DNA of 64,000 bases. It comes from JABAAE01 sp905480545. GTDB taxonomy: Bacteria; Planctomycetota; Planctomycetia; Pirellulales; Pirellulaceae. How positions within the stretch are numbered: position 1 is the first letter of the stretch; the number at the start of each line of letters is the position of its first letter. The DNA lies in NCBI GenBank assembly GCA_943788025.1, contig CALSOR010000018.1, positions 62,001 to 126,000 of the forward strand, in the 5' to 3' direction. A program made the translations under genes and the position numbers. Shown here in pieces: positions 38,082 through 47,490 of this stretch. The notes under the pieces are model-generated. The model had not been told where the DNA came from. It searched no databases and worked only from the letters and a program-made list of their open reading frames with translations.

Positions 38082-41000
38082 ATGAAGAATTTTCGATTAC
38101 CGTCGTTTCTGGTTTTGTTCTCGTTGTCCGTTGCGCCGCTCTCGGCACAAACTGACAAACAAACACCTACGCCAGATCAACTAGAGTTTTTTGAAAAGCA
38201 GGTGCGACCGCTTTTCGTTAAGCACTGTTACCAATGTCACAGCGTAACGTCGAAACGTCTGGAAGCGAAGTTGTTGTTAGATAGTCGGGAAGGCCATTTG
38301 AGCGGCGGAGACTCAGGTCCAGCGGTCATCCCGGGAGATGCTGACGGAAGTATTTTGATCGACGCAGTCCGGTTTGAGTCCTACGAGATGCCACCCAAAG
38401 GCAAGCTGCCAGACACAGAAATCGCAACGCTTGTTCGCTGGGTTAATATGGGAGCGCCTTGGCCAAAGGAACCGCCTCCTGCAGCCAATGTGAATCGAAA
38501 AGAATTCAATCTGAAAAATCGAAGGTCCAAGTTTTGGGTCTGGCAGCCGATTGTTAATGCTGCTCCACCCAATGTTAAAAATACTAACTGGCCACGTAAC
38601 GATGTGGATCGTTATATTCTCGCCAATCTTGAAAAGGCTGGTTTGACGCCTGCTCGAGACACAGATCGCCATGCTCTTTTGCGTCGACTCTATTTTGACC
38701 TAATCGGTTTGCCCCCGACACCGGAAGAAATAAAAACATTTATCGCTAACAAAGACGCGAACGCGGTTGAACAGGTCGTCGACCGCTTGCTCTATTCTCC
38801 ACATTTTGGCGAACGCTGGGGAAGGCACTGGCTGGACTTGGTGCGTTATGCGGAATCGCGTGGGCACGAGTTTGACAACGACACACCAAACGCTTTTCAA
38901 TATCGGGACTATGTCATTCGTGCGTTAAACGGGGACGTGCCCTACGATCAGTTTATTCGCGAGCACATTGCCGGTGACCTTCTGCCGCAACCTCGATTGC
39001 ATCCGACAGCGAACTTCAACGAATCTGTGCTCGGCACAGGGTTTTGGTTTTTGGGGGAATGGGTTCACTCACCGGTTGATATTCGCAAGGACGAAGCAGA
39101 TCGCTTTGACAATATGCTCGACGTGATGTCGAAGGCATTCCTGGGGGCGACAGTGGCATGTGCACGATGTCATGATCATAAGTTCGACGCGATTTCCACA
39201 GCCGATTACTATTCACTCTCCGGTTTTCTTCAGAGTAGCGATTATCGGCAGGTTCGATTCGAATCAATGGAACAAAACCGCCGGGTTGCAAATCAACTTT
39301 CAGAGGTCGACCAGAAGTACCAGCGACAAATTCTTGGGCTGCTGGAAAGCCGAGGCATCAAAATGCCGTCTCACACAAATCATGTTGCCGATGAATCCAT
39401 CGTTGTTGATTACGCGAGCCTTCCGCAGAACCAGTACATGCAAGATGGTTTCATTTTCGGCCAGTCGCCCAGACGTGAAGGGCTTCCATACTTTTCATCT
39501 GATCAAGTTACCCTAAACGTCGCCACGCACGGTGCCGCCGTCAGCGATTTCATCTGGTCGGGTCTAGAGTCGATTACAGAAGGAACCGTGCAAGATAGAA
39601 GTTCTGTCGCAAGATTACCCAAGAGCGGTCGGACACTTCGGTCCCCGACCTTTGAGCTGAAGCATGGGGTCATCAACTGCAGGGTTGAGGGGGTCGGTCA
39701 TATCGTCGCGTGTGTCGATTCTCACCGACTTGTCGCTGGTCCACTTCATAAACAGACCATCGTTGCTGTCAGGGCGGGCCAGCGTTGGGCGACTCTCAAT
39801 CTGACACGTTATGTCGGTCACCGTCTGCACCTCGAATTTATTCCCGCAGCGAATCAGCAGATGTCCGTACGTATGGTGACCCAAGGACTCGACGCGAAAA
39901 GATTGGCAGATCTTGACCAGAAATTGATTGCCGCTGACAAACAATTCGAAGAATATGCCAAGGAAGTCGACGCCATTCTGAATGTCGGTGCCAAGATCAA
40001 GTATGAAGAACGCGTTTTTGCGGATTTCGAATCGGGAACTTATGAAGGCTGGACAGCAACTGGCCAAGCATTCGGAAAGATTCCGCAGACCTTGAAAACG
40101 ATAGCGCCCTATCAAGGGCGAATTAACGGTCATGGAAAATTCTTCGTCAATTCTCATAACATTCGTCCGGGGGGAGACGTGGTTAAGGGTGACGGTCTGA
40201 CGGGAACCTTGACATCGTCAGAGTTCCTGATCGACTTTGACACCATCGAATTCCTCGTTGGGGGTGGTCGGCACATCGGAAAGACCTGTGTCAATTTGGT
40301 GATTGAAGGGCGGGTAGCTTTGTCGGCCACGGGCATGAACAACAATCAAATGTCCTTAAATACATGGAACGTCCGTCAATTCGCGGGCAAGAAGGCGAAG
40401 ATTCAGGTCGTGGACAACCATGTATCGGGCTGGGGTAACATCGGCCTTGACCACGTCGTATTCAAGACGGCTATTCGTGCTGAAGCGCTCAAACCTGAAG
40501 AGCTGTCGCAAAAAAATCAGTCCAAAATTTCTTCACCTGCACAAGTTGCTGACGCTGCCATACAAAACTTGGTTCGAGCTTGGCAAAAGGAACGTGAAAA
40601 ACTCGCTTCTCAGATCATTCGCAAGTCGCGAATTGCACCTGCCATGCTCGATGGAAGCGGCGAAGATGACCGCATACTAATTCGCGGCAACTCGTCAAAA
40701 CCGGGAGACTTGGAGCCGAGACACTTTTTGACAGCCATTTCTGGCGACGCTCCCCTATCAATCAAGTCGGGAAGTGGTCGGTTGGAATTGGCTGAGCAGA
40801 TCAATGATCCGACCAATCCGTTGACGTCGCGTGTCTTTGTGAATCGCATCTGGCACCATCTAATGGGACGAGGAATCGTCCCAACGGTTGACGACTTTGG
40901 ATTCCTCGGTCAGAGACCAACGCATCCGCAATTACTTGATCATCTGGCAACTCGGTTCCTTGCTAAACGACGCAGTCTAAAGAGCATGATCAAATACATT

Positions 41001-41657
41001 GTGCTGTCGCGATCCTACCAAATGTCCAGCAACACTAGCCCAAAGGCAAAGAAAGCTGATCCTAAAAATCTGCTCTGGCATCATTGCCCTCCGCGGCGTC
41101 TGCAGGGGGAGGTCATACGAGATTCCCTGCTGACCTTATCAAGACGTCTCGATCGCACGCCTTTCGGTTCGCCTGTACCCATCCATTTGACGGCGTTTAT
41201 GGACGGTCGCGGCCGCCCAGGAAATAGCGGACCGCTAGATGGAAATGGGCGGAGATCGATCTACATTTCCGTGCGTCGTAATTTCCTTTCTCCGTTCATG
41301 TTGACGTTCGATACGCCTGTTCCTTTCAGTTCGATGGGACGTCGCAACGTCTCTAACGTGCCGGCTCAAGCGTTGATTTTGTTGAACGATCCACTGGTAG
41401 TAGAGCTATCGCGAAAATGGGGCGAATTCGCTCTGAAACGTGTTCCGCCAACGGATTCTCAATCCGTCGCCCTTCGTATCGAATGGATGTATCGCTCTGG
41501 TTTTGGCAGGCCGCCCACAAAGCAGGAAAGCGATGTTGCTGTTGCTTTCCTGGCGTCGCAAGCTGCAAAGCGCGGGGTCACTCTCGAAGACGCGAACCTC
41601 TGGGGAGACTTTGCACACGTTCTCGTTAATACCAAGGAATTCATTTTTCTCCGATGA
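38082..41657 (+). CDS. planctomycete cytochrome: PSCyt1/DUF1549/beta-sandwich/DUF1553
   Basis: Large exported haem protein. The frame is open from 37968, but ATG 38082 gives a clean signal peptide (FRLPSFLVLFSLSVAPLSAQ), so it is preferred (1191 residues). Domains in order: PSCyt1 with CYQCHS, GGDSGPAVIPGDADG and MPPKGKLP; DUF1549 with YFDLIGLPPTPEEI, HWLDLVRYAESRGHE and CARCHDHKFDAIS; an inserted region with a beta-sandwich (FADFESGTYEGWTATGQAFG, IEFLVGGGRHIGKTCVNLVI) related in pattern to modules near GH32-type enzymes; and DUF1553 with RVFVNRIWHHLMGRGIVPTV and VPAQALILLNDPLV. The stop overlaps the DUF1501 start (ATGA, 41654), a coupled pair. Confidence 0.9.
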   Translation: MKNFRLPSFLVLFSLSVAPLSAQTDKQTPTPDQLEFFEKQVRPLFVKHCYQCHSVTSKRLEAKLLLDSREGHLSGGDSGPAVIPGDADGSILIDAVRFESYEMPPKGKLPDTEIATLVRWVNMGAPWPKEPPPAANVNRKEFNLKNRRSKFWVWQPIVNAAPPNVKNTNWPRNDVDRYILANLEKAGLTPARDTDRHALLRRLYFDLIGLPPTPEEIKTFIANKDANAVEQVVDRLLYSPHFGERWGRHWLDLVRYAESRGHEFDNDTPNAFQYRDYVIRALNGDVPYDQFIREHIAGDLLPQPRLHPTANFNESVLGTGFWFLGEWVHSPVDIRKDEADRFDNMLDVMSKAFLGATVACARCHDHKFDAISTADYYSLSGFLQSSDYRQVRFESMEQNRRVANQLSEVDQKYQRQILGLLESRGIKMPSHTNHVADESIVVDYASLPQNQYMQDGFIFGQSPRREGLPYFSSDQVTLNVATHGAAVSDFIWSGLESITEGTVQDRSSVARLPKSGRTLRSPTFELKHGVINCRVEGVGHIVACVDSHRLVAGPLHKQTIVAVRAGQRWATLNLTRYVGHRLHLEFIPAANQQMSVRMVTQGLDAKRLADLDQKLIAADKQFEEYAKEVDAILNVGAKIKYEERVFADFESGTYEGWTATGQAFGKIPQTLKTIAPYQGRINGHGKFFVNSHNIRPGGDVVKGDGLTGTLTSSEFLIDFDTIEFLVGGGRHIGKTCVNLVIEGRVALSATGMNNNQMSLNTWNVRQFAGKKAKIQVVDNHVSGWGNIGLDHVVFKTAIRAEALKPEELSQKNQSKISSPAQVADAAIQNLVRAWQKEREKLASQIIRKSRIAPAMLDGSGEDDRILIRGNSSKPGDLEPRHFLTAISGDAPLSIKSGSGRLELAEQINDPTNPLTSRVFVNRIWHHLMGRGIVPTVDDFGFLGQRPTHPQLLDHLATRFLAKRRSLKSMIKYIVLSRSYQMSSNTSPKAKKADPKNLLWHHCPPRRLQGEVIRDSLLTLSRRLDRTPFGSPVPIHLTAFMDGRGRPGNSGPLDGNGRRSIYISVRRNFLSPFMLTFDTPVPFSSMGRRNVSNVPAQALILLNDPLVVELSRKWGEFALKRVPPTDSQSVALRIEWMYRSGFGRPPTKQESDVAVAFLASQAAKRGVTLEDANLWGDFAHVLVNTKEFIFLR

Positions 41658-43111
41658 TCATAAACAAATCTTATCCCTGCCAACAAATGAACTTGCAACC
41701 AACGACCCGACGGGACATGCTCGCGAAATGTGCCAGCGGATTTGGTGCACTTGCTCTGGCCGGATTGAATTCGGATCCCTCTTTCGCCGGGCATACCGGA
41801 ACTCCATCACAAGAAGAGAATGCTCGTCACGGACCGCACCATAAAGTCCGTGCTAAGAATGTGATCTTTCTGTACATGGACGGAGGTCCTTCCCAAGTCG
41901 ATACGTTTGATCCCAAGCCATTGCTAGACAAATACAATGGTAAGGATCCTGGAAAGCTGTTTAATGTGGAGCCGACCCAATTCAATAACAATGGTACGGT
42001 ACTGGCTAGTCCGTGGAAGTTTAAAAAGTACGGCCAGTCAGGTATTGCGGTCAGCGAATTGTTTCCGCACGTGGCCCAGTGCGTTGATGAACTCGCTATT
42101 ATCCGATCAATGACATCCGGGTTTCCAGAACACACTTTCGCCAATTATTTTTTGCATACCGGAAGCGGATTGCAGGGGCGCCCGAGTATGGGAGCGTGGG
42201 TTAATTATGGACTTGGCAGCGAGTGCCAAAACCTGCCAGGATTTGTCGTTCTAAATGGAGGGTTGGTTCCTCCAGGCGGACTTGATTGTTTTGGCAGCGG
42301 ATTCCTGCCCGCCAGCTATCAGGGTTCTGTGTTTAGGCCTTCGGGTACGGGCGTTGCGAATATCGCGCGAACCGAATCGACTTCGCGGCAACAACGCGAA
42401 AAGCTAGACCTCATCAACCAGCTCGATGGGATGGCGACGAAGCAATACGGAAAGCACGACAGCTTGGAATCCGCTATCAAAAATTACGAATTAGCGTATG
42501 CCATGCAGATGGCAGTGCCGGAAGTGATGTCGCTTGCCGAAGAGCCGGCTTACCTGCGAAAGAATTACGGCATGGAGTCAAAATATGCGCCCACTCGTAT
42601 TTATGCTGCTCAGTGTCTGATCGCGCGACGGATGTTGGAACAGGGCGTTCGATTTATTGAACTAACATGTCCGAAGGTGGGTGGCGACCGCTGGGACCAG
42701 CATTCGAATCTGAAGGGGGGACACGAAAATAATGCCCTCGCCGTCGATCAGCCCATTGCGGCCTTGCTCAAGGATTTGAGGCAGCGAGGTTTGCTTGACG
42801 ACACGCTCGTCGTCTGGGCCGGCGAATTTGGGCGAACTCCATTCGCACAAGGAAAAAACGGTCGAGATCATAACCAATACGGCTTTACTGTCTGGCTGGC
42901 TGGCGGCGGTGTAAAGCCGGGAATCGTTTATGGAGCTACCGACGAATGGGGATATAAAGCTGTGGAAAACCGAGCCGAGATGCATGATTTGCATGCTACC
43001 ATGTTGCACCTGATGGGCGTCGATCATACCCGATCAACGTTTCGTTTCAGTGGCCGTGACATGCGTCTTACCGACGTTCATGGCCACGTGATAAATGAAA
43101 TCATAGGCTGA
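41654..43111 (+). CDS. DUF1501 protein, Tat-exported
   Basis: DUF1501 family member coupled to the preceding cytochrome gene by a 4-base overlap. ATG 41654 is in frame; ATG 41687 (MNLQPTTRRDMLAK) is the likely mature-signal start, giving a twin-arginine signal followed by ASGFGALALAGL. Core motifs: KAKNVIFLYMDGGPSQVDTF-type (here RAKNVIFLYMDGGPS), ARRMLEQGVRFIELT, AGEFGRTPFAQ with GRDHNQYG, and MHDLHATMLHLMGVDHTR near the end. This is the same subtype as the frameshifted gene at 31559-32947 and shows what that gene should look like. The reaction is unknown. Confidence 0.92.
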   Translation: MIINKSYPCQQMNLQPTTRRDMLAKCASGFGALALAGLNSDPSFAGHTGTPSQEENARHGPHHKVRAKNVIFLYMDGGPSQVDTFDPKPLLDKYNGKDPGKLFNVEPTQFNNNGTVLASPWKFKKYGQSGIAVSELFPHVAQCVDELAIIRSMTSGFPEHTFANYFLHTGSGLQGRPSMGAWVNYGLGSECQNLPGFVVLNGGLVPPGGLDCFGSGFLPASYQGSVFRPSGTGVANIARTESTSRQQREKLDLINQLDGMATKQYGKHDSLESAIKNYELAYAMQMAVPEVMSLAEEPAYLRKNYGMESKYAPTRIYAAQCLIARRMLEQGVRFIELTCPKVGGDRWDQHSNLKGGHENNALAVDQPIAALLKDLRQRGLLDDTLVVWAGEFGRTPFAQGKNGRDHNQYGFTVWLAGGGVKPGIVYGATDEWGYKAVENRAEMHDLHATMLHLMGVDHTRSTFRFSGRDMRLTDVHGHVINEIIG

Positions 43112-43333
43112 ATACTCAGTTGCCCAGGTCCTCCCGAAATGGATTTCCAACGGAAAAACATCTTATGACAGTGTTGCCTTAATGTCGCATGGCAATTTTT
43201 GTTAGGGGATCTGAGACTTGTAATGGTTAAGGTGATGGATCCGAGAATCTGTAAGGTGTTCGGCATGCACTCTGTTCCGAGCAACTTAAACCTTCCAACG
43301 GCCATCTGGACACCGAATGCAATTCGTTGGCGT

Positions 43334-44866
43334 TCAACGGCCCATTTCGGTGGGCGGAAAGCGTTTCCTCGTCTCGCTGGGGACGGGGCGGCCAGTTCGC
43401 ATGCTCCACCACTCGTGAGCTCGCTCTGGCGAGTAGTGAGGATTGGGAATGGGCATCCTGGCCAGTACCTCCGATCGCCATTCTTGAAGCTTTCTGCGAA
43501 GGTCGGCCGTTCGGCCCGGTTTGCGTTTGTTAAGGTTGTTCTTTTCTCCAATGTCGTTGGCCAAGTTGTACAGTTCACAATCGCCACTGCCATCAAGGTA
43601 CTCAATCAGTTTCCAGTCTCTTTCCCGAATGCTACTCGCGGGCCGGTCATGGTGAAAATGGGGGTAGTGCCAGTGCAAAGCGTCACGATCGAGTGCGGTC
43701 TTTGGGTTTTTCAGCAGCGGAATCAAGCTGTGCCCATCAATGATTTGATTCTCAGGAAGCTTACCATCTGCAAGTTCAACGAATGTCGGAAAGAAGTCAT
43801 AGCTGATGGAAGGTTCGTTACTGACGCTCGCTGGTGTTGTCATAGGAGGGTATTTGATGATCAAGGGAACTCGAACGCCGCCCTCATGAAGAGATCCCTT
43901 CTCTCCCTTTAACGGGGCCATGCTTGTGACGTTGTCATCAGCCGCTTCCCGATAATCGTAACGACGATAAAGCCCACCGTTGTCCGAGGTGAAAACAATC
44001 ATGGTGTTGTCTTCCATACCCGAGTTTTTGACAGCATCAACGATGCGACCGACCATCTCATCGCAGTGTTCAACCATTGCCGCGTAGACAGGATGGGGTA
44101 AGTCATTGCCGCGAGCTCTAGCTTTGCCTTCGTACTTCTTTACTTTTTCCGACATTGCACCCAGCGGGATGTGCACCGCAAATGGTGACACCATCAAAAA
44201 AAAGGGCTTTTTCCTTTCCGATTCAATAAAATTGACCGCCAAGTCAGCTTCAAAGTCGGTTCGATACTGGCCAGGCTTGGGTTTTAAATTCGGTTGGTTC
44301 TGAACCCGGTACCTGCCTGGCAGGTGCGGACCATTAATCACCGCTGAAAAATCGTAACCCTGAAATTCAGGTTGGAATCCGGGGCTTGTACCAAGATGCC
44401 ATTTTCCTACATAACCAGTTGAATAACCGCTTTGCTGCAACGATTCGGCCACGGTCACCGTTTGCAGTGGTAGTGCCATCGTTGTCAGTGGAGTGATGAC
44501 GCGTTCAAAAGGACGCCAATGGCCGGGAATATGTGCTGTGATCCCAATCCGTGCCTGATTCTGGCCCGATTGAACCGCGCATCGGGTGGGGGAGCACACT
44601 GCGCCGGCTGCATAAAAATCAGTGAAACGTATGCCCTCTTTTGCCAAGGCGTCGATCCGCGGCGTTTCGATGAACTCGTTGCCGTAGCACCCAATGTCCT
44701 TCCATCCTAAATCGTCAATGAAAATCAAGATGATATTCGGACGCTGATCAGCGTTAAGAACACTACAGCAACCTAAAAAAGTTGCGAGAACAATAAAGAA
44801 TCGAAAAGGTCGCACGTGTTTGTCGCTCGGTAGTTGTGGATGGTTTTGATTTTGGCAGAAGGCCAA
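43334..44866 (-). CDS. secreted arylsulfatase-like sulfatase
   Basis: Type I sulfatase with signal peptide (hydrophobic to about residue 38) and RPNIILIFIDDLGWKDIGCYG. The formylglycine site is CSPTR with Cys91, a CxPTR variant in place of CxPSR that other sulfatases also use. GKWHLG supplies the active-site Lys/His and FTSDNGGLY the late metal ligands. The core ends with CELYNLANDIGEKNNLNK and a 50-residue tail. The nearest subfamily is the arylsulfatase A/GALNS-like group. It converges with the DUF1501 gene and stands alone on the minus strand. Confidence 0.92.
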   Translation of the reverse strand: MAFCQNQNHPQLPSDKHVRPFRFFIVLATFLGCCSVLNADQRPNIILIFIDDLGWKDIGCYGNEFIETPRIDALAKEGIRFTDFYAAGAVCSPTRCAVQSGQNQARIGITAHIPGHWRPFERVITPLTTMALPLQTVTVAESLQQSGYSTGYVGKWHLGTSPGFQPEFQGYDFSAVINGPHLPGRYRVQNQPNLKPKPGQYRTDFEADLAVNFIESERKKPFFLMVSPFAVHIPLGAMSEKVKKYEGKARARGNDLPHPVYAAMVEHCDEMVGRIVDAVKNSGMEDNTMIVFTSDNGGLYRRYDYREAADDNVTSMAPLKGEKGSLHEGGVRVPLIIKYPPMTTPASVSNEPSISYDFFPTFVELADGKLPENQIIDGHSLIPLLKNPKTALDRDALHWHYPHFHHDRPASSIRERDWKLIEYLDGSGDCELYNLANDIGEKNNLNKRKPGRTADLRRKLQEWRSEVLARMPIPNPHYSPERAHEWWSMRTGRPVPSETRKRFPPTEMGR

Positions 44867-45410
44867 ACTGAATAGACTTCGTTACATTCTAACTAAAAAT
44901 ATCCTCCTGATATGTGTTTTGAACTTCGTGACTCAGGTCAAGCCGTTTGAGGAACTCTGCTCGGCTTAGTGAATTGTATTTCCGCAGGCTACGCCGATGA
45001 TTGGAATAGATGACAGAGGCGCCGCGTCAGCAAACCGCCGACAGTCATGTTCGAGTTTCGTTTGCGGCACGCGCGCAATGGTAGCAATTGCGTGGGAGGA
45101 TGATCTTGATTGTGTGCATTGGGAGTGGGCGACATTGACCAAATCGTGCTGGCTAGTTTCAAGACGATCTGACAGGGTAAACACCGTTTCAAGATTCTTC
45201 CATTCGTCCTACGCTCGTGGCAGATAGCGGATCACTGTCCACTAATTCGGACGAACTTCAAATTTGCCAAACAACGGCACGTCCAGTAAATGTTTTCCAT
45301 CGGCGTGGATCTCTATCCAGCTCGTCTGGCTGCGACCGGTCTCCCTTTATTACCCAATCAAGATTTCAGTCGTTTAGGTTTTCCACGTTTGCTAAACCTA
45401 TGGCCTGGCA
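44867..45410. other. intergenic, probably decayed sulfatase DNA
   Basis: No intact gene. Since a sulfatase 3' fragment begins near 45411, some of this stretch is probably its eroded upstream part, but no sulfatase motif could be read here. Confidence 0.35.
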
Positions 45411-45614
45411 GGGCCGCAACTGTATAGCCTAAGAAATGATCTAGGCGAAACCAAAAACCTCACCAAGCATCAACCCGATCCAGAGAAGCGACTGGTGGAA
45501 CTTTTTAACGCTTGGAGTTCGGCTGTCCGCACTGAACCACTGTGCGCAAATTCTGTTTATTTACCAAAGCAAGATGCGATTCTGAATTTGCACGCTAAAA
45601 TGGCATTCGGTTAA
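45411..45614 (+). pseudogene. sulfatase 3'-end remnant
   Basis: The plus strand reads GPQLYSLRNDLGETKNLTKH followed by QPDPEKRLVELFNAWSSAVR, the hallmark C-terminal stretch of type I sulfatases (compare QLFNLKNDIGEQNDLA at 8770 and ELYNLANDIGEKNNLN in the 43334 gene). The frame stops at 45612-45614. No catalytic domain remains upstream. Confidence 0.75.
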
Positions 45615-45709
45615 ATTTTAGCAGGCGACAGATGAGCCAGCTCCATGCGGTCGTGCGAGAAACGTAAGCCATCGAATCTGTCCACCTCCTGGTTAGAAAA
45701 TAGAGCCCT

Positions 45710-47101
45710 ATGAGATTATTCCCCCTAGCGATCCTGCTACTAACATCACTTACGTCAATCACATCGTTTGCCGCCGAGCCAAAAATCAAAAGCGTCTTAT
45801 TCCTGATCTCCGACGACCTGCGCGCCAGCACTCTCGGCTGCTACGGCGACCAATTCTGCCAGACTCCCAACATCGATAAACTGGCCGAGAAAGGCATGCT
45901 ATTTGAACGCGCCTACTGCCAAGGTACGGTTTGCGGTCCGTCGCGCACCTCATTAATGCACAGCCGTTACCGCGGCAACGACAACATCACACTCGGCCAG
46001 CACTTCAAGGAAAATGGCACCTACTCTGCCCGCGTCGGCAAAATCTTCCACATGCGTGTCCCTGGCGACATCATCGCTGGTACGGATGGCAACGATATTC
46101 CAGCTTGCTGGACAGAAAAATTTAACTCGCAGGGAAATGAGGCCCACACGCCCGGAGATTACGCCTGCCTCAATCTAAATATCTTCACTGACAAACTCGA
46201 GGGGCGCCAGTCCACACGCATGCCGCACCGAATGTTCGTTTCGGTCAAATATGAAGGTGACGGCTCCGATCAGCCTGACCATAAAACCGCCACCAAAACC
46301 ATCGAATTACTGCAGAAACACAAAGACCAACCTTTCTTCATTGCCGCCGGATTCGTACGCCCACACTATCCCATGGTCGCACCCTATCAGTATTTTAAAC
46401 CCTACCCGTGGGAGAAGATGCAGGTGCCCGAGCAGGTGGAGGGCGATCTCGATGATATCCCAAAAATCGGCATTATCAAAAGCCGCTCGGTGATTAACGG
46501 CATCGACAAATTCCCAGACAACCAAAAGCGAATGTGGTCTGCCTACTATGCTTCGATCACTTTTATGGACGAGCAGGTCGGCCGCATCGTCGCCGAGCTC
46601 GACCGGCTTGGACTGCGTGAATCCACTGCGATTGTGTTCACTAGCGACCACGGGTACCACCTCGGCGATCACACCTATTGGCAGAAAAACGACGTTCACG
46701 AGCAGGTCACCAGAGTCCCACTGATCATCGCAACTCCAGGTCAAAAACCAGGACGTAGCGGCTCTATAGTCGAGCTGGTAGACATTTATCCTACCGTCTC
46801 CGAACTTACTGGCTTAACGATACCAAAAAATGTCCAGGGTAAGAGCCTCGTTACAATTCTCAAAGCCCCCGAGGCCGAGGTAAAGCCCGGCGCCGTATCA
46901 TTTGCCAAGGGCACTTCATGGCGTACCAAAGATTGGGCCTACATCCGTTACAAAAACGGCAAGGAAGAACTCTACGACATGAAGAAAGACCCGGGCCAAA
47001 TCACCAATTTGGCCGGCGATACGCACCACGCAGAGCAACTCAGTAAGATGGCTAATGGCCTGAAAAAACGGGCCCGCGAATATAGCGTTAGACGTCGCTA
47101 A
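45710..47101 (+). CDS. secreted sulfatase, iduronate-2-sulfatase-like
   Basis: Type I sulfatase of the iduronate-2-sulfatase branch. The signal peptide spans about 1-21. FLISDDLRASTLGCYG provides Asp35-Asp36, CGPSR the formylglycine Cys75, GKIFH the branch-typical Lys/His segment, and GFVRPHYPMVAP and FTSDHGYHLGDH the substrate/metal loops. The 463-residue length is normal. Wobble positions are visibly richer in C/G than in neighbouring genes, and the DNA is less A/T-run-rich, which may mark horizontal acquisition. It starts 95 bases after a sulfatase remnant. Substrate is not certain. Confidence 0.92.
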   Translation: MRLFPLAILLLTSLTSITSFAAEPKIKSVLFLISDDLRASTLGCYGDQFCQTPNIDKLAEKGMLFERAYCQGTVCGPSRTSLMHSRYRGNDNITLGQHFKENGTYSARVGKIFHMRVPGDIIAGTDGNDIPACWTEKFNSQGNEAHTPGDYACLNLNIFTDKLEGRQSTRMPHRMFVSVKYEGDGSDQPDHKTATKTIELLQKHKDQPFFIAAGFVRPHYPMVAPYQYFKPYPWEKMQVPEQVEGDLDDIPKIGIIKSRSVINGIDKFPDNQKRMWSAYYASITFMDEQVGRIVAELDRLGLRESTAIVFTSDHGYHLGDHTYWQKNDVHEQVTRVPLIIATPGQKPGRSGSIVELVDIYPTVSELTGLTIPKNVQGKSLVTILKAPEAEVKPGAVSFAKGTSWRTKDWAYIRYKNGKEELYDMKKDPGQITNLAGDTHHAEQLSKMANGLKKRAREYSVRRR

Positions 47102-47490
47102 TCGTAAACGCACGTTGAATCTTTTTATTACCCACAATTTTGATCGCTCAATGAAAACCCAGATGGATATCGGTCAACCTCGATAGAACCCGCCAAATGA
47201 TGGTATTTCCCGGTGGCGGGTCTTTGCCTGTTGCCAAGTTGCGTCCGATCTTTGCAAGTTCATTTATGTAGTAATTCAAGGCTCGTGAAGGGCGTTGCTC
47301 GATCTTGTCAAGAAGCACTCGTTCCCTCCAAAGCGGTAACCAAAATTATGGTTATTAACTCAAAAGTGAATGAACCACGATATGTTTGTGGACGCAAGTA
47401 AAGCACGATACAATACGAACCAGCCAATGGAACAGTTAAGTTTCCACCCTTGAATCAGTCATTTTTCCTTTAATCGATCAAAGTTGTTTC
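47102..47490. other. intergenic between sulfatase and oxidoreductase genes
   Basis: No gene seen. It contains the inverted repeat described separately (47188-47221) and presumably the promoter of the oxidoreductase gene. Confidence 0.4.
47188..47221 (+). terminator. inverted repeat, possible transcription terminator
   Basis: acccgcca (47188-47195) and tggcgggt (47214-47221) form a perfect 8-bp stem around an 18-base loop, 87 bases after the sulfatase stop. There is no clear T-run after it, so an intrinsic terminator is only one possibility. Confidence 0.35.

Noticed and set aside
43199..43912. 237-residue plus-strand frame
   Set aside because: Antisense to the sulfatase gene, whose motifs are unambiguous.
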